58,153 nucleotides of DNA from Flavobacterium hercynium (GTDB lineage Bacteria > Bacteroidota > Bacteroidia > Flavobacteriales > Flavobacteriaceae). Every line of letters starts with the position of its first letter. Positions within the stretch are counted from its first letter, which is position 1. The position numbers and the translations under genes are program-made. This document shows, one piece after another, positions 18,342 to 27,311 of this stretch. Below the pieces are notes generated by a model. That model had not been told where the DNA came from, made no database searches, and worked only from the letters and a program-made list of their open reading frames with translations. The stretch spans positions 1 through 58,153 of the forward strand of contig NZ_MUGW01000010.1 of assembly GCF_002217285.1 (NCBI RefSeq). Direction: 5' to 3'.

Positions 18342-19295
18342 ATGAAGACAGTTTATACCCTCCTATTCTGTTTTGGTTTTTTATTTTCTTGTGCTCAAAA
18401 AGAAATAAATAAAGAAGACATTACGAACGAAGAAAACGTAAAAAAAGTAACCAACATTTATAACGAAGTAAAAAGATATGACTATAACCCAACATATACT
18501 TTGCACATAGAAAAGGCTGCTAATTTTAGCTTTGAAGCCTTGATCAATGATTTTCCAGTCTTTGAAGAATACAATCCTCGCATTATGTCAGGTTCTAAAC
18601 CTATTAATCATGCGATACTAAAATCAGGAAAGCAAAAACTCACCATTCGCATGACACCACCTGTAGATAAAGAATATAATATGGGACATGAAATCGACAT
18701 GGGAAATATAGCTTTAAAACTCAGCATTAACTATGGGGAATATGTATTGGAAAAAGTAAACGAATTTAAAGAAGCCTTACGTTATGAATTGCCTGCACAA
18801 AAAGGCAAACTACCGTATTACGAAGTAAATTTAGAGTTTGATGCAATTGCTCCTTATGAAAATGATATTGAAGGTTGGCAAAATGGAGCCGATTTAACCA
18901 AAGAAGATAAAGATAAACTTCTAAAAGAAGTAGAAGCTTTTTATAAAGAACTAATAGAATACTACAATACCAAAGATGTAAATGCACTTGCTTTTAAATA
19001 TTACAAAAAACAATTTGAAATGGAGCAAGCTCATTACGTTACCAAAATGTATGAATCTCAAATGGTAGTAGACGCATGGGTGAAAGATGTTAATGAACTT
19101 GCTCCTTTTGTTTTCGATCAATATATGTTACGCTTTTATGGCCGCGGTAAAATGGTCGCTTTAGTCAAAACCGATAAATATTATATTAATCTTTCTACAT
19201 TAATGAGAGAAGATCCACAAAGTGGTAAATCGATTGAATACAAAATGTTCCTTTATCGCCCAAAACCAGGTGCGCCATTAGAAGTAATACGATAA
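18342..19295 (+). CDS. Tandem immunity-like exported protein, copy 5
   Basis: This is the last intact copy, at 317 aa. The leader ends FLFSCAQKE, where Cys replaces the Gly of copies 2 and 4, giving a plausible lipobox (LFSC). This copy and copy 3 may therefore be lipoproteins. The body is the most divergent of the set (for example FPVFEEYNPRIMSG, KSGKQKLTIRM, DMGNIALKL). The C-terminal third is a mixture: YKELIEYYNTKDVNAL resembles copies 1 and 3, while MEQAHYVTKMYESQMVVDAW resembles copies 2 and 4. It is followed by a stub of a further copy. Confidence 0.7.
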   Translation: MKTVYTLLFCFGFLFSCAQKEINKEDITNEENVKKVTNIYNEVKRYDYNPTYTLHIEKAANFSFEALINDFPVFEEYNPRIMSGSKPINHAILKSGKQKLTIRMTPPVDKEYNMGHEIDMGNIALKLSINYGEYVLEKVNEFKEALRYELPAQKGKLPYYEVNLEFDAIAPYENDIEGWQNGADLTKEDKDKLLKEVEAFYKELIEYYNTKDVNALAFKYYKKQFEMEQAHYVTKMYESQMVVDAWVKDVNELAPFVFDQYMLRFYGRGKMVALVKTDKYYINLSTLMREDPQSGKSIEYKMFLYRPKPGAPLEVIR

Positions 19296-19298
19296 CCT

Positions 19299-19331
19299 AT
19301 GAAGACAGTTTATACACTCTTATTGTCTTGA
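19299..19331 (+). pseudogene. 5' stub of a sixth array copy
   Basis: After copy 5 the array start context ACCTATG appears again, with the first 27 or so bases of the leader (MKTVYTLL), and then unrelated sequence ends the frame at TGA (MKTVYTLLLS). It lies in exact register, 957 nt after the copy 5 start. This is the junction left where tandem duplication or deletion ended within a copy. Confidence 0.75.
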
Positions 19332-19375
19332 AATTAAAATATCTACCGACCCGATGGATGTTTATTACCTAATTT

Positions 19376-19415
19376 ATAATGATAGCGCCGGATTAATATC
19401 CGGCGCTATCATTAT
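19376..19415. repeat. Perfect 18-bp inverted repeat, REP-like hairpin
   Basis: ATAATGATAGCGCCGGAT pairs perfectly with ATCCGGCGCTATCATTAT around a TAAT loop. It lies downstream of the array and has no T-run, so it is not a classical terminator, though it may still stabilise or end the mRNA. Its ATCCGGCGCTA core recurs near 27426 and 49121. The rest of the 19332-19610 gap shows no gene. Confidence 0.75.
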
Positions 19416-19610
19416 ATGTTTCCAACTTCTGCTTTTTTTTAAATAATTATAGAAAATTCCGTACAAACGATCGATATTGTAGTAAAAGATTTTAATGTGT
19501 TAGAGATTGCATACAAAGTTTAGTATAAAAAATAACTAAATTCTTGAACTGAGGAAAACCGTAAAAAAATAAGAACTTTAAACTAGAACTTTAAACAAAT
19601 AATTAAAGTT

Positions 19611-20528
19611 ATGCTAAAAAGAACTATTTTAATTGAAAACAAGTTTTCTATTACAGCAAAAAATAACCAACTAGTATTAAAATCAGAAATCAAGGAAAGT
19701 ACTATCCCGATTGAAGATATAGGTTTTCTGGTTCTAGATCATAACGAAATTTACCTCAGTATTCCTGCGGTGAATTTACTTGTTGAGAATAACACTTCTA
19801 TTATAATCTGCGGAAAGAATCATTTACCTAATGGAATGTTACTGAATCTTAACAGTCATCACATTCAGCAGGAAATATTCAAGAATCAAATTGAAGCTTC
19901 TATACCACTAAAGAAACAATTGTGGCAACAAACTATTATTGAAAAGATTAAAAATCAGGGTCAATTACTCGAAAAAATAACGAAATCAAAACAAAACACT
20001 TTTGTGTTTCTTGCCAGTAAAGTTTTAAGTGGTGATTCCTCTAATATGGAAGGGGTTGCGGCACAGCAATATTGGAAACATTTCCCTCAGCCTAATTTAC
20101 AATTTGATGGTATTAAGCGAGAACGCTATGGTGACTATCCTAATAATTTTTTGAATTATGGTTATGCCATTTTAAGAGCCGCAACTGCAAGGGCACTTTC
20201 GGGAAGTGGATTATTAAACACCTTAGGCATTCATCATAAAAGCAAGTATAATGCTTTTGCCCTTGCCGATGATATTATGGAACCGTTTCGTCCTATTGTC
20301 GATGAAAAAGTTTATGAAATTATGCAGCGTTTTGATGAACAAGATTTAAACACGGTTATCAAGGCTGAATTATTACAAATTCTCACCAGAACAGTTTATT
20401 TTAAGGATGAAAAAAGTCCTTTGATGATTGCTTTACAAAAGACTGCTAGTTCTCTCCAACAATGCTTTACAGGAAATAGGAAAAAAATTAAATATCCAGC
20501 ATTATGGAGCTTAACGGATATCGAATAA
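19611..20528 (+). CDS. cas1: CRISPR-associated integrase Cas1 (type II)
   Basis: This is the Cas1 endonuclease/integrase, which with Cas2 inserts new spacers. The 305-aa length and sequence fit type II Cas1. The metal-site residues are seen as Glu147 in SSNMEGVAAQQYW, His208/209 in LGIHHKSKYNAF, and the acidic cluster LADDIMEPFRPIVD. The N-terminal beta domain begins MLKRTILIENKFSI. The ATG at 19611 follows an AT-rich leader. cas2 overlaps its 3' end by 25 nt, so they are co-expressed. Unlike many II-C operons, cas9 is not in this operon but on the other side of the array and on the opposite strand. Confidence 0.96.
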   Translation: MLKRTILIENKFSITAKNNQLVLKSEIKESTIPIEDIGFLVLDHNEIYLSIPAVNLLVENNTSIIICGKNHLPNGMLLNLNSHHIQQEIFKNQIEASIPLKKQLWQQTIIEKIKNQGQLLEKITKSKQNTFVFLASKVLSGDSSNMEGVAAQQYWKHFPQPNLQFDGIKRERYGDYPNNFLNYGYAILRAATARALSGSGLLNTLGIHHKSKYNAFALADDIMEPFRPIVDEKVYEIMQRFDEQDLNTVIKAELLQILTRTVYFKDEKSPLMIALQKTASSLQQCFTGNRKKIKYPALWSLTDIE

Positions 20529-20833
20529 TGTGGTTGTTTGTTTTTTTTGATCTCCCCACAGAAACAAAAAAAGACAGGCGAAATGCATCTGGGTTTAGAA
20601 CCAATTTATTGAAAGATGGATTTTCGATGATGCAATATTCTGTATATGTGCGTCATTGTGCAAGCAGCGAAAGTGCCGATGTTCATGAAAAGCGAATTCA
20701 TAAACTTTTACCTCCCCTAGGAAAAGTAAGCGTACTGCGAATAACCGATAAACAATTTGGCAATATTTTGAATTTTTGGGGAAAAGCAGCTCAACCCTCA
20801 GCTCCTCAACCGACGCAACTTGAATTATTCTGA
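20504..20833 (+). CDS. cas2: CRISPR-associated protein Cas2
   Basis: Cas2 is a small ferredoxin-fold protein that scaffolds the Cas1 dimers. The N-terminal strand is MWLFVFFDLPTET with the conserved Asp. The family pattern continues as FRTNLLKDGFSMMQYSVYVRHC and ends KVSVLRITDKQFGNI plus a short tail. The 109-aa start at 20504 (MELNGYRIMW) is preferred over Met9 at 20528 because a short lead-in before the first strand is common in the flavobacterial family. The gene overlaps cas1 by 25 nt. Confidence 0.94.
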   Translation: MELNGYRIMWLFVFFDLPTETKKDRRNASGFRTNLLKDGFSMMQYSVYVRHCASSESADVHEKRIHKLLPPLGKVSVLRITDKQFGNILNFWGKAAQPSAPQPTQLELF

Positions 20834-20891
20834 CACTGATTATTTAAACAACATTTACTGTCTCCATTCAAAAAATAAACGCTACAATTGA

Positions 20892-20938
20892 AAAAATGCC
20901 TCAATTATGAATTATCAAAGCATAAAAGAGGCATTTTT
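20892..20938. terminator. Bidirectional hairpin between cas2 and the CRISPR array
   Basis: AAAAATGCCTC (20892-20902) pairs perfectly with GAGGCATTTTT (20928-20938) around a 25-nt loop. T-runs flank the GC-containing stem on both strands, so it can end the cas1-cas2 mRNA going right and the precursor crRNA going left. Confidence 0.75.
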
Positions 20939-20991
20939 CTAAACGATATTCGTATATAAACCATTGTATATGAGAAGCAAACAAGCCAACT

Positions 20992-23530
20992 AATATCGTG
21001 TTTTCTAATCTTTAATCAAACCACAACCAGCTTGCACCTCTTAATTTTTGGGAAGGAATATCGTGTTTTCTAATCTTTAATCAAACCACAACTAAAATAC
21101 CTGATGGCATCCGGATCAGAAAAATATCGTGTTTTCTAATCTTTAATCAAACCACAACAGGATGCTTTGAATAGTTTGCAGGATCAAAAATATCGTGTTT
21201 TCTAATCTTTAATCAAACCACAACACAAACTACGGTAGTTGTAAACAAATCAAAATATCGTGTTTTCTAATCTTTAATCAAACCACAACTGTTCTCCCAT
21301 TTTCCAATAGAGTCAAGTAAATATCGTGTTTTCTAATCTTTAATCAAACCACAACACCATTTCTTTTAACTGATTCCAAACATCAAATATCGTGTTTTCT
21401 AATCTTTAATCAAACCACAACGCGGTGGGGATAAGGTTTTGTTTTTGGATAAATATCGTGTTTTCTAATCTTTAATCAAACCACAACGTAATGAAGGATA
21501 AAAATAAAACAAGGCAAAATATCGTGTTTTCTAATCTTTAATCAAACCACAACAATAAAAGAATATAATGTAAAAAAAAATGAAATATCGTGTTTTCTAA
21601 TCTTTAATCAAACCACAACATACCAAGGCTCACTGTTTGCCGTATCAACAATATCGTGTTTTCTAATCTTTAATCAAACCACAACTTCTTGATGCGGGCG
21701 TGACATTCTTCCCTAATATCGTGTTTTCTAATCTTTAATCAAACCACAACTAGGGACCGGTCTAATGCCAATCCCGAACAAATATCGTGTTTTCTAATCT
21801 TTAATCAAACCACAACACCAAACCCCTGAGGTGTTGGAGGATTATTAATATCGTGTTTTCTAATCTTTAATCAAACCACAACAGGTCCCGCTGGCTTTCT
21901 GCGAAGCTTTTTAATATCGTGTTTTCTAATCTTTAATCAAACCACAACGCAATGATAGATATTAAAGAAGGATTGATAATATCGTGTTTTCTAATCTTTA
22001 ATCAAACCACAACAAATATAAGATATAAATAAATGTAATATAGAATATCGTGTTTTCTAATCTTTAATCAAACCACAACATGAAAGAAATAAAATGTAAT
22101 GAAGTATAAAATATCGTGTTTTCTAATCTTTAATCAAACCACAACTTAGTTTCCTCTTTCCAATAGATAACTTGTAATATCGTGTTTTCTAATCTTTAAT
22201 CAAACCACAACATAGTAGACGCATTAACCTCGTTAGATATAAATATCGTGTTTTCTAATCTTTAATCAAACCACAACCGGTCTTAAATAATTCCGTTTCG
22301 TCCAATGAATATCGTGTTTTCTAATCTTTAATCAAACCACAACATGCGAAGATTTTAAAGTAATTGGTTTTGAAATATCGTGTTTTCTAATCTTTAATCA
22401 AACCACAACTTCCGGTTATCTTATATCTTGCAGCAGGTGAATATCGTGTTTTCTAATCTTTAATCAAACCACAACACGTACTTGTAATAGGTTTCTCCAT
22501 CAAATAATATCGTGTTTTCTAATCTTTAATCAAACCACAACAAAGAATGTAAATTCAATCCATTCTGAATAAATATCGTGTTTTCTAATCTTTAATCAAA
22601 CCACAACTCAATGTACGCCGTATGATCTATTGCCAAAAATATCGTGTTTTCTAATCTTTAATCAAACCACAACTAGTTTATTGCAATAAAACTGGATATG
22701 TTAAATATCGTGTTTTCTAATCTTTAATCAAACCACAACTCCTGCCTGGTAAAATAAATGTTTTTTGGAAATATCGTGTTTTCTAATCTTTAATCAAACC
22801 ACAACGGGCTTATAATGTAGCAATTGGAATTCAGGAATATCGTGTTTTCTAATCTTTAATCAAACCACAACAGGGCTTGCAATGGATAAGGTTTGAAGTA
22901 GAATATCGTGTTTTCTAATCTTTAATCAAACCACAACGAAACTGTTTAAACCGAACAGGGCTAAAGTAATATCGTGTTTTCTAATCTTTAATCAAACCAC
23001 AACAAGCCTTACGTCGATCCGGAAAAACCAGACAATATCGTGTTTTCTAATCTTTAATCAAACCACAACTCTGTTTACCTGAGTTTATCCAAACTAAGTA
23101 ATATCGTGTTTTCTAATCTTTAATCAAACCACAACGTATAGAGTTTTCTTTTATTTCGCCCCAATAATATCGTGTTTTCTAATCTTTAATCAAACCACAA
23201 CATATCTGATAAATATTCTTTTCCATAACGTAATATCGTGTTTTCTAATCTTTAATCAAACCACAACTATTTGGAACACTAAAACAGACGAGCATTTAAT
23301 ATCGTGTTTTCTAATCTTTAATCAAACCACAACAATTCGAATGTTGAACTTGTTGGATAAGGAATATCGTGTTTTCTAATCTTTAATCAAACCACAACTA
23401 CTCAGCTTCAATAAATAGAAAGAATATAAATATCGTGTTTTCTAATCTTTAATCAAACCACAACTAATTGGAACGGTGAGATTGTTGGTACAAAAATATC
23501 ATGTTTTCTAATCTTTAATCAAACCACAAC
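20992..23530 (-). CRISPR. Type II-C CRISPR array, 39 repeats and 38 spacers
   Basis: The 36-nt repeat runs on the plus strand from AATATCGTG through TTTTCTAATCTTTAATC to CCACAAC. Counting each start gives 39 copies (first 20992, last 23495), with 29-30-nt spacers and a 65-66-nt period. All copies appear identical except the last (23495-23530), which has ATCATG where the others have ATCGTG. The tracrRNA anti-repeat at 27319-27344 is on the plus strand with the same sense as the plus-strand repeat. The crRNA is therefore the minus-strand product, with a repeat beginning GTTGTGG and ending GATATT. The transcript runs from the cas9 side toward cas2. Spacers are all different, which indicates an array built by active acquisition. 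Confidence 0.98.
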
Positions 23531-23560
23531 ATGAAAATGCTCCTACCATACGAATCTAAA

Positions 23561-23596
23561 AATATTTTTTTTATTAATCTTTAAGTTGTTTTTTAG
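23561..23596 (-). repeat. Decayed 40th CRISPR repeat at the cas9 end
   Basis: Exactly 66 nt after the last clear repeat start there is a 36-nt stretch whose first 24 positions match the repeat at 18 or 19 places (AATAT, TTT, TAATCTTTAA in register). The remaining 12 positions have lost identity. The 30 nt between, at 23531-23560, have normal spacer length. The stretch from here to the cas9 stop (23597-23823) is AT-rich and holds a GTCAT triple repeat near 23761 but no gene. Confidence 0.7.
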
Positions 23597-23823
23597 AAAT
23601 TAAAATTTCGGAAATTTATGTCAAAGAACCGTTATAATATTACCTTCAAATACTTTTAATCACTTCTTTCTTTTTATCTACATTAATTTGATAATAAATT
23701 CTTCTGCCTCAATCTGATTTTCAATCACTCTTCATAAGGAGTAGTTAAGAATATACTTTGTCATGTCATGTCATATCAACAATTTAAGTAGATATAAAAT
23801 CATACCAAATTTTTGAAATGAAA

Positions 23824-26800
23824 TTACATTTTTTGAATTTTTCCACTTACAGAAACTTTAACTTTAATTGGTTTAAAAGTTTTCCAACCTGTTTTACCAT
23901 CACCAAAACTGTTAATTCGAATATAAAAAGGCTGAAAATTATTTTGTATCGATGACTCAGAACTTAATCTAAATTCATAAAATTTAGACGACAACTTCTG
24001 TACTCTAAACAAATTATTGTTTAACCTTTCATAATCTAAATCACTCCAGTTTATTTCATCTTCATCTAAATTAAGTAAAAACATATCATTTATATGTAAA
24101 GTAGTAATTATCTCTATCCCATCTATTGGTAATTGATAAACAGGAAAACCTTTTCTTTTTCTTTCCACAACCGTCCAAAACGTAACTACTTCTTCTTTTA
24201 AATTTCCTTTCTCATCTTTGTAGATAAGTACATGATGATTGTTTCTTGGATTTACCCATTGATTTAAATCATCTTTTAGCTGCTCGGCTTTTCCTATATT
24301 TTCTTTCAATCTTACTTTTAAAATAGGAACAGGATTCCCATTTTTATTAGGTAAAAAAATCTGTGGTTGTTTAACTCCGTTTGGATCAACTATAAAAAAA
24401 GTCTTTAAAGGAATTGTTCCTTTTACAAATCCTCCCAATTCCTGAATCCTTTTATGTATTATTTTTTTTATTGTTTCGTCTACTACTTTTTCTAGTTGTT
24501 TTTCAGTCGTTAAACTATCTATTGCTTTTCTAATATGAAATGCTTCTTCTCCATTAAAGTTTCTTTTTCCAAAAACAGTTTCTTTATGCAATTGTCCTCT
24601 CGCTGCTACTCCTGTATTTTTATGAGTATTTCCATTTTTTTCGGTTTTATTTGTTCTAACAGTTACAATGTTTTTAAGTCTTTTATGTGAAATTAATATT
24701 TTATCCACAGCTTTTTCTGCATCATACCTAAAGGTTTCCCAAGGCAGAGGAAACTTTTTTAAATCATAGTTTCTGTTGTAACGATTCCATCTCGATAACT
24801 CTTGCAAATAACTCGTTTTGCCACAAGCCAGTACTAAAGCATCTATCGCATGATGACGGTGATCTGCACGCGTTTTAATATTCTCTTCATTTAAAACATT
24901 ATTTAAGCCCCATTTCTGACGGAGATTTGCAGTCATTTGACCTGGCGAAACAACTACTTTATTACAAATTTGTGCTAAATAATTTTTCGCTTCTTTACTT
25001 ATAAATCTAGTATCATTGAGTTGTCTCGATGTAAAATCGTCGTCATATTTTAACTGCACAAATCTTTTAAATTTCTGGTATGCATTCGGATATTCTTTTG
25101 TATCTGAAAATAATTTTAATGCTCTTTCTTTAATACTTGACCAATTCGATTCATCGTTTCCATAAAATTCAAACGGCGTTCTATCTCCCTTTAGTCTGTT
25201 TTCATTCGCATAGCATAATGTTTTATTACTAAAACTATCATTTAGTGAACGACTCCATGGATGAATATGTTCTATTTGGATTTCACCTGTAAACAGTTTA
25301 GCAATAGGAATTGAAGCTCCAGTATATGGACAAGTTTGTTTACACTCTTCCCAAAGTTTAAATTTTAAAATAGTATCGTGAGAAACTCTGCTATATTTTT
25401 CAACTTCAGTTTTAACTCTGTCATTTTCTCTTTCTAATCGTTTTTGATCTCTGCGAATCTTATTTCGTTGTGATTTAGATATTTTCAAGTCACGAGCCAT
25501 TTCAACTTTTATTTCATCAAACTGTCCATGTTCATCTATTAATTCGTTAACGAGTTTACGTAATTCAAACAACGCTGTAATGACAATAGGATTTCTAATA
25601 GCTTGAATTTCTTTATCAGCTTCTTTATCAGTTGGTAATTTGTCCAGTAGCCTTTTTACATCAATAACTATAGAATGATGGTAAAGTTTTTTTAATTGCT
25701 TATCCTCAAATCCAAATTCTTTACAAATTATATTTTTAATACTATCGATAAAACCTCCTGAAATTTTTGATCTAATAATATCTTCAATATTATCAATTAG
25801 TTCCAACTGCTTTTGATTATTTTTAAAGGTATCATTCTGCCACTTATCTCCAAAAGCGTTTTTAATTCCGCCCATTACAACAGCAACATCATAGGTATAT
25901 CCTTGCTGCATAAAAGGTAAAATATTTCCAATTGCTTTTCTGCTTAAACTTGCATAGCCATCTTTTACATTAAATTTTGATATCGCAATGGCTTGGTCTT
26001 CGGTAAAATTCCAATTCTTAATAGCATATTCTTTAAGATTTGATTTGCTGTCAAAAAAATACAAAACATGCCAAATATCTTCTTGTTCCTTCTCCGAAAA
26101 ATCAAACCATCTCTTACCGAAGAATTTTTTACTTGATAAATTAGATATAGTGTATGTTCCTACTATTTTATCATCATCTTTATAATTGAATTTAAATTCG
26201 GCGCTTTCTTTACCAATTGCTTTTCGTAATTTCTTAAACTCAATCTTATCAAAAGATAACAATAGTTCAATTATTTTTTCTTTTTCTTCTTGAGAAATTT
26301 TCTTTCCATTGTATTCTACTGTATTTACCCACTGATAAATTCGGAACATTTCAAAAGGAATAGCACTTATTGGACATTTAGTTTTTGTTGGTTCAAAAGT
26401 ACAATTACCAACCAAATGTTTTTGTGAACGTAAAGGGCGTTGATGAAACAAAATTCCATCTTCTTTATATCCGTCTAATTTTCTTCCTCCAAATAGTGTT
26501 TTTAATTCTAAATCTAAATTCGAATAAAACTGCGCTTGTTTATTCCAAATCAATTCAAATTCATCAACATACATTTTACGAGTTGTATACCTATTCCTAA
26601 TTCTCTCCAAGCCATCCTGAAAAGGTTGATTTTCTTTTGGATATATTTCGAATAGATAAGAACCCAGTGTTTTACCTTCAATGCTTTCTAATGTATCATC
26701 AATTCCAATTTTTCCTTCTTTTGGATTTCCTTTAAAAATAGCACCATCATCATTACCTCCTTTTCTACTATTGCTTAAAAATCCTCGTCTTTGAATTAAA

Positions 26801-27207
26801 TGATAAAAAATTCTACCTATTTCTTCTAATGATAATTTTTCATTTAGAGCTTTTTGTCTAAGCTCATAAGGATTTAATGCAAACCATTTTGCTAACTTAA
26901 CTGTTGGAAATAATTTTGTTTTATTCCAGTTTTCAAAATCTTTAGAATCCATTGGACACATACTATTTTCAGAAAGTTTTTGAAGTAAAATTTTCTTTCT
27001 TAGTCTTCTTCTAAAAAATTGACGTCGAACTCCTCTTGCTCCGGTTCTACTTGCATTTTTAGACATTTCATTATCGCCATCTCCAAGATTTTCAACTCCC
27101 ATAGGGAATATTCTACTTCCAATACCTAATACTTTATTTAATGTATCATCTATTAATGCCCAACCAATACTATTTGTACCTAAATCTAATCCTAAAATCT
27201 TTGCCAT
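23824..27207 (-). CDS. cas9: CRISPR effector nuclease Cas9 (type II-C)
   Basis: This is an RNA-guided double-strand DNA nuclease of 1127 aa, compact for a flavobacterial Cas9. All catalytic residues are present: RuvC-I Asp8 in ILGLDLGTNSIGWALID, RuvC-II Glu569 in IKVEMARDL, HNH His647 in IEHIHPWS with the following SNKTLCYANENRLKG, and RuvC-III His786/Asp789 in HHAIDALVLA. The arginine-rich bridge helix is at about residues 54-78 (RTGARGVRRQFFRRRLRKK). The recognition lobe follows to about residue 540, and the C-terminal 300 residues are the wedge and PAM-interacting region. It is alone on the minus strand, convergent with cas1-cas2 across the array, with a tracrRNA divergent from its 5' end. 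PAM cannot be read from this sequence. Confidence 0.97.
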   Translation of the reverse strand: MAKILGLDLGTNSIGWALIDDTLNKVLGIGSRIFPMGVENLGDGDNEMSKNASRTGARGVRRQFFRRRLRKKILLQKLSENSMCPMDSKDFENWNKTKLFPTVKLAKWFALNPYELRQKALNEKLSLEEIGRIFYHLIQRRGFLSNSRKGGNDDGAIFKGNPKEGKIGIDDTLESIEGKTLGSYLFEIYPKENQPFQDGLERIRNRYTTRKMYVDEFELIWNKQAQFYSNLDLELKTLFGGRKLDGYKEDGILFHQRPLRSQKHLVGNCTFEPTKTKCPISAIPFEMFRIYQWVNTVEYNGKKISQEEKEKIIELLLSFDKIEFKKLRKAIGKESAEFKFNYKDDDKIVGTYTISNLSSKKFFGKRWFDFSEKEQEDIWHVLYFFDSKSNLKEYAIKNWNFTEDQAIAISKFNVKDGYASLSRKAIGNILPFMQQGYTYDVAVVMGGIKNAFGDKWQNDTFKNNQKQLELIDNIEDIIRSKISGGFIDSIKNIICKEFGFEDKQLKKLYHHSIVIDVKRLLDKLPTDKEADKEIQAIRNPIVITALFELRKLVNELIDEHGQFDEIKVEMARDLKISKSQRNKIRRDQKRLERENDRVKTEVEKYSRVSHDTILKFKLWEECKQTCPYTGASIPIAKLFTGEIQIEHIHPWSRSLNDSFSNKTLCYANENRLKGDRTPFEFYGNDESNWSSIKERALKLFSDTKEYPNAYQKFKRFVQLKYDDDFTSRQLNDTRFISKEAKNYLAQICNKVVVSPGQMTANLRQKWGLNNVLNEENIKTRADHRHHAIDALVLACGKTSYLQELSRWNRYNRNYDLKKFPLPWETFRYDAEKAVDKILISHKRLKNIVTVRTNKTEKNGNTHKNTGVAARGQLHKETVFGKRNFNGEEAFHIRKAIDSLTTEKQLEKVVDETIKKIIHKRIQELGGFVKGTIPLKTFFIVDPNGVKQPQIFLPNKNGNPVPILKVRLKENIGKAEQLKDDLNQWVNPRNNHHVLIYKDEKGNLKEEVVTFWTVVERKRKGFPVYQLPIDGIEIITTLHINDMFLLNLDEDEINWSDLDYERLNNNLFRVQKLSSKFYEFRLSSESSIQNNFQPFYIRINSFGDGKTGWKTFKPIKVKVSVSGKIQKM

Positions 27208-27230
27208 ATCTCTTAAAATTTATTACGTAC

Positions 27231-27259
27231 GAAATGTAACATAAAAAAAATATATCAAA
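27231..27259 (-). promoter_or_regulatory. Putative cas9 promoter
   Basis: On the minus strand, TTTG (27259-27256), a 17-nt spacer, then TACATTTC (27238-27231), one base off the TAnnTTTG consensus. The start would be about 17 nt before the cas9 ATG. Confidence 0.45.
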
Positions 27260-27297
27260 AAACGGTTTTCCTCATTAGAATCAATTTATTTTTTCTA

Positions 27298-27305
27298 TAC
27301 ATTTG
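27298..27305 (+). promoter_or_regulatory. -7 element of the tracrRNA promoter
   Basis: TACATTTG fits TAnnTTTG exactly and lies 13 nt upstream of the anti-repeat, predicting a start near 27312. No clear -33 TTG is visible. Confidence 0.6.
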
Positions 27306-27311
27306 TAACTG

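Noticed and set aside
21291..22175. Two spacers sharing TTTCCAATAGA considered as targeting the same element
   Set aside because: The match is only about 11 nt in AT-rich spacers and could be chance; no target search was possible.
20992..23530. Array read as transcribed on the plus strand with cas1-cas2
   Set aside because: The tracrRNA anti-repeat has the same sense as the plus-strand repeat, so the pairing crRNA must come from the minus strand.
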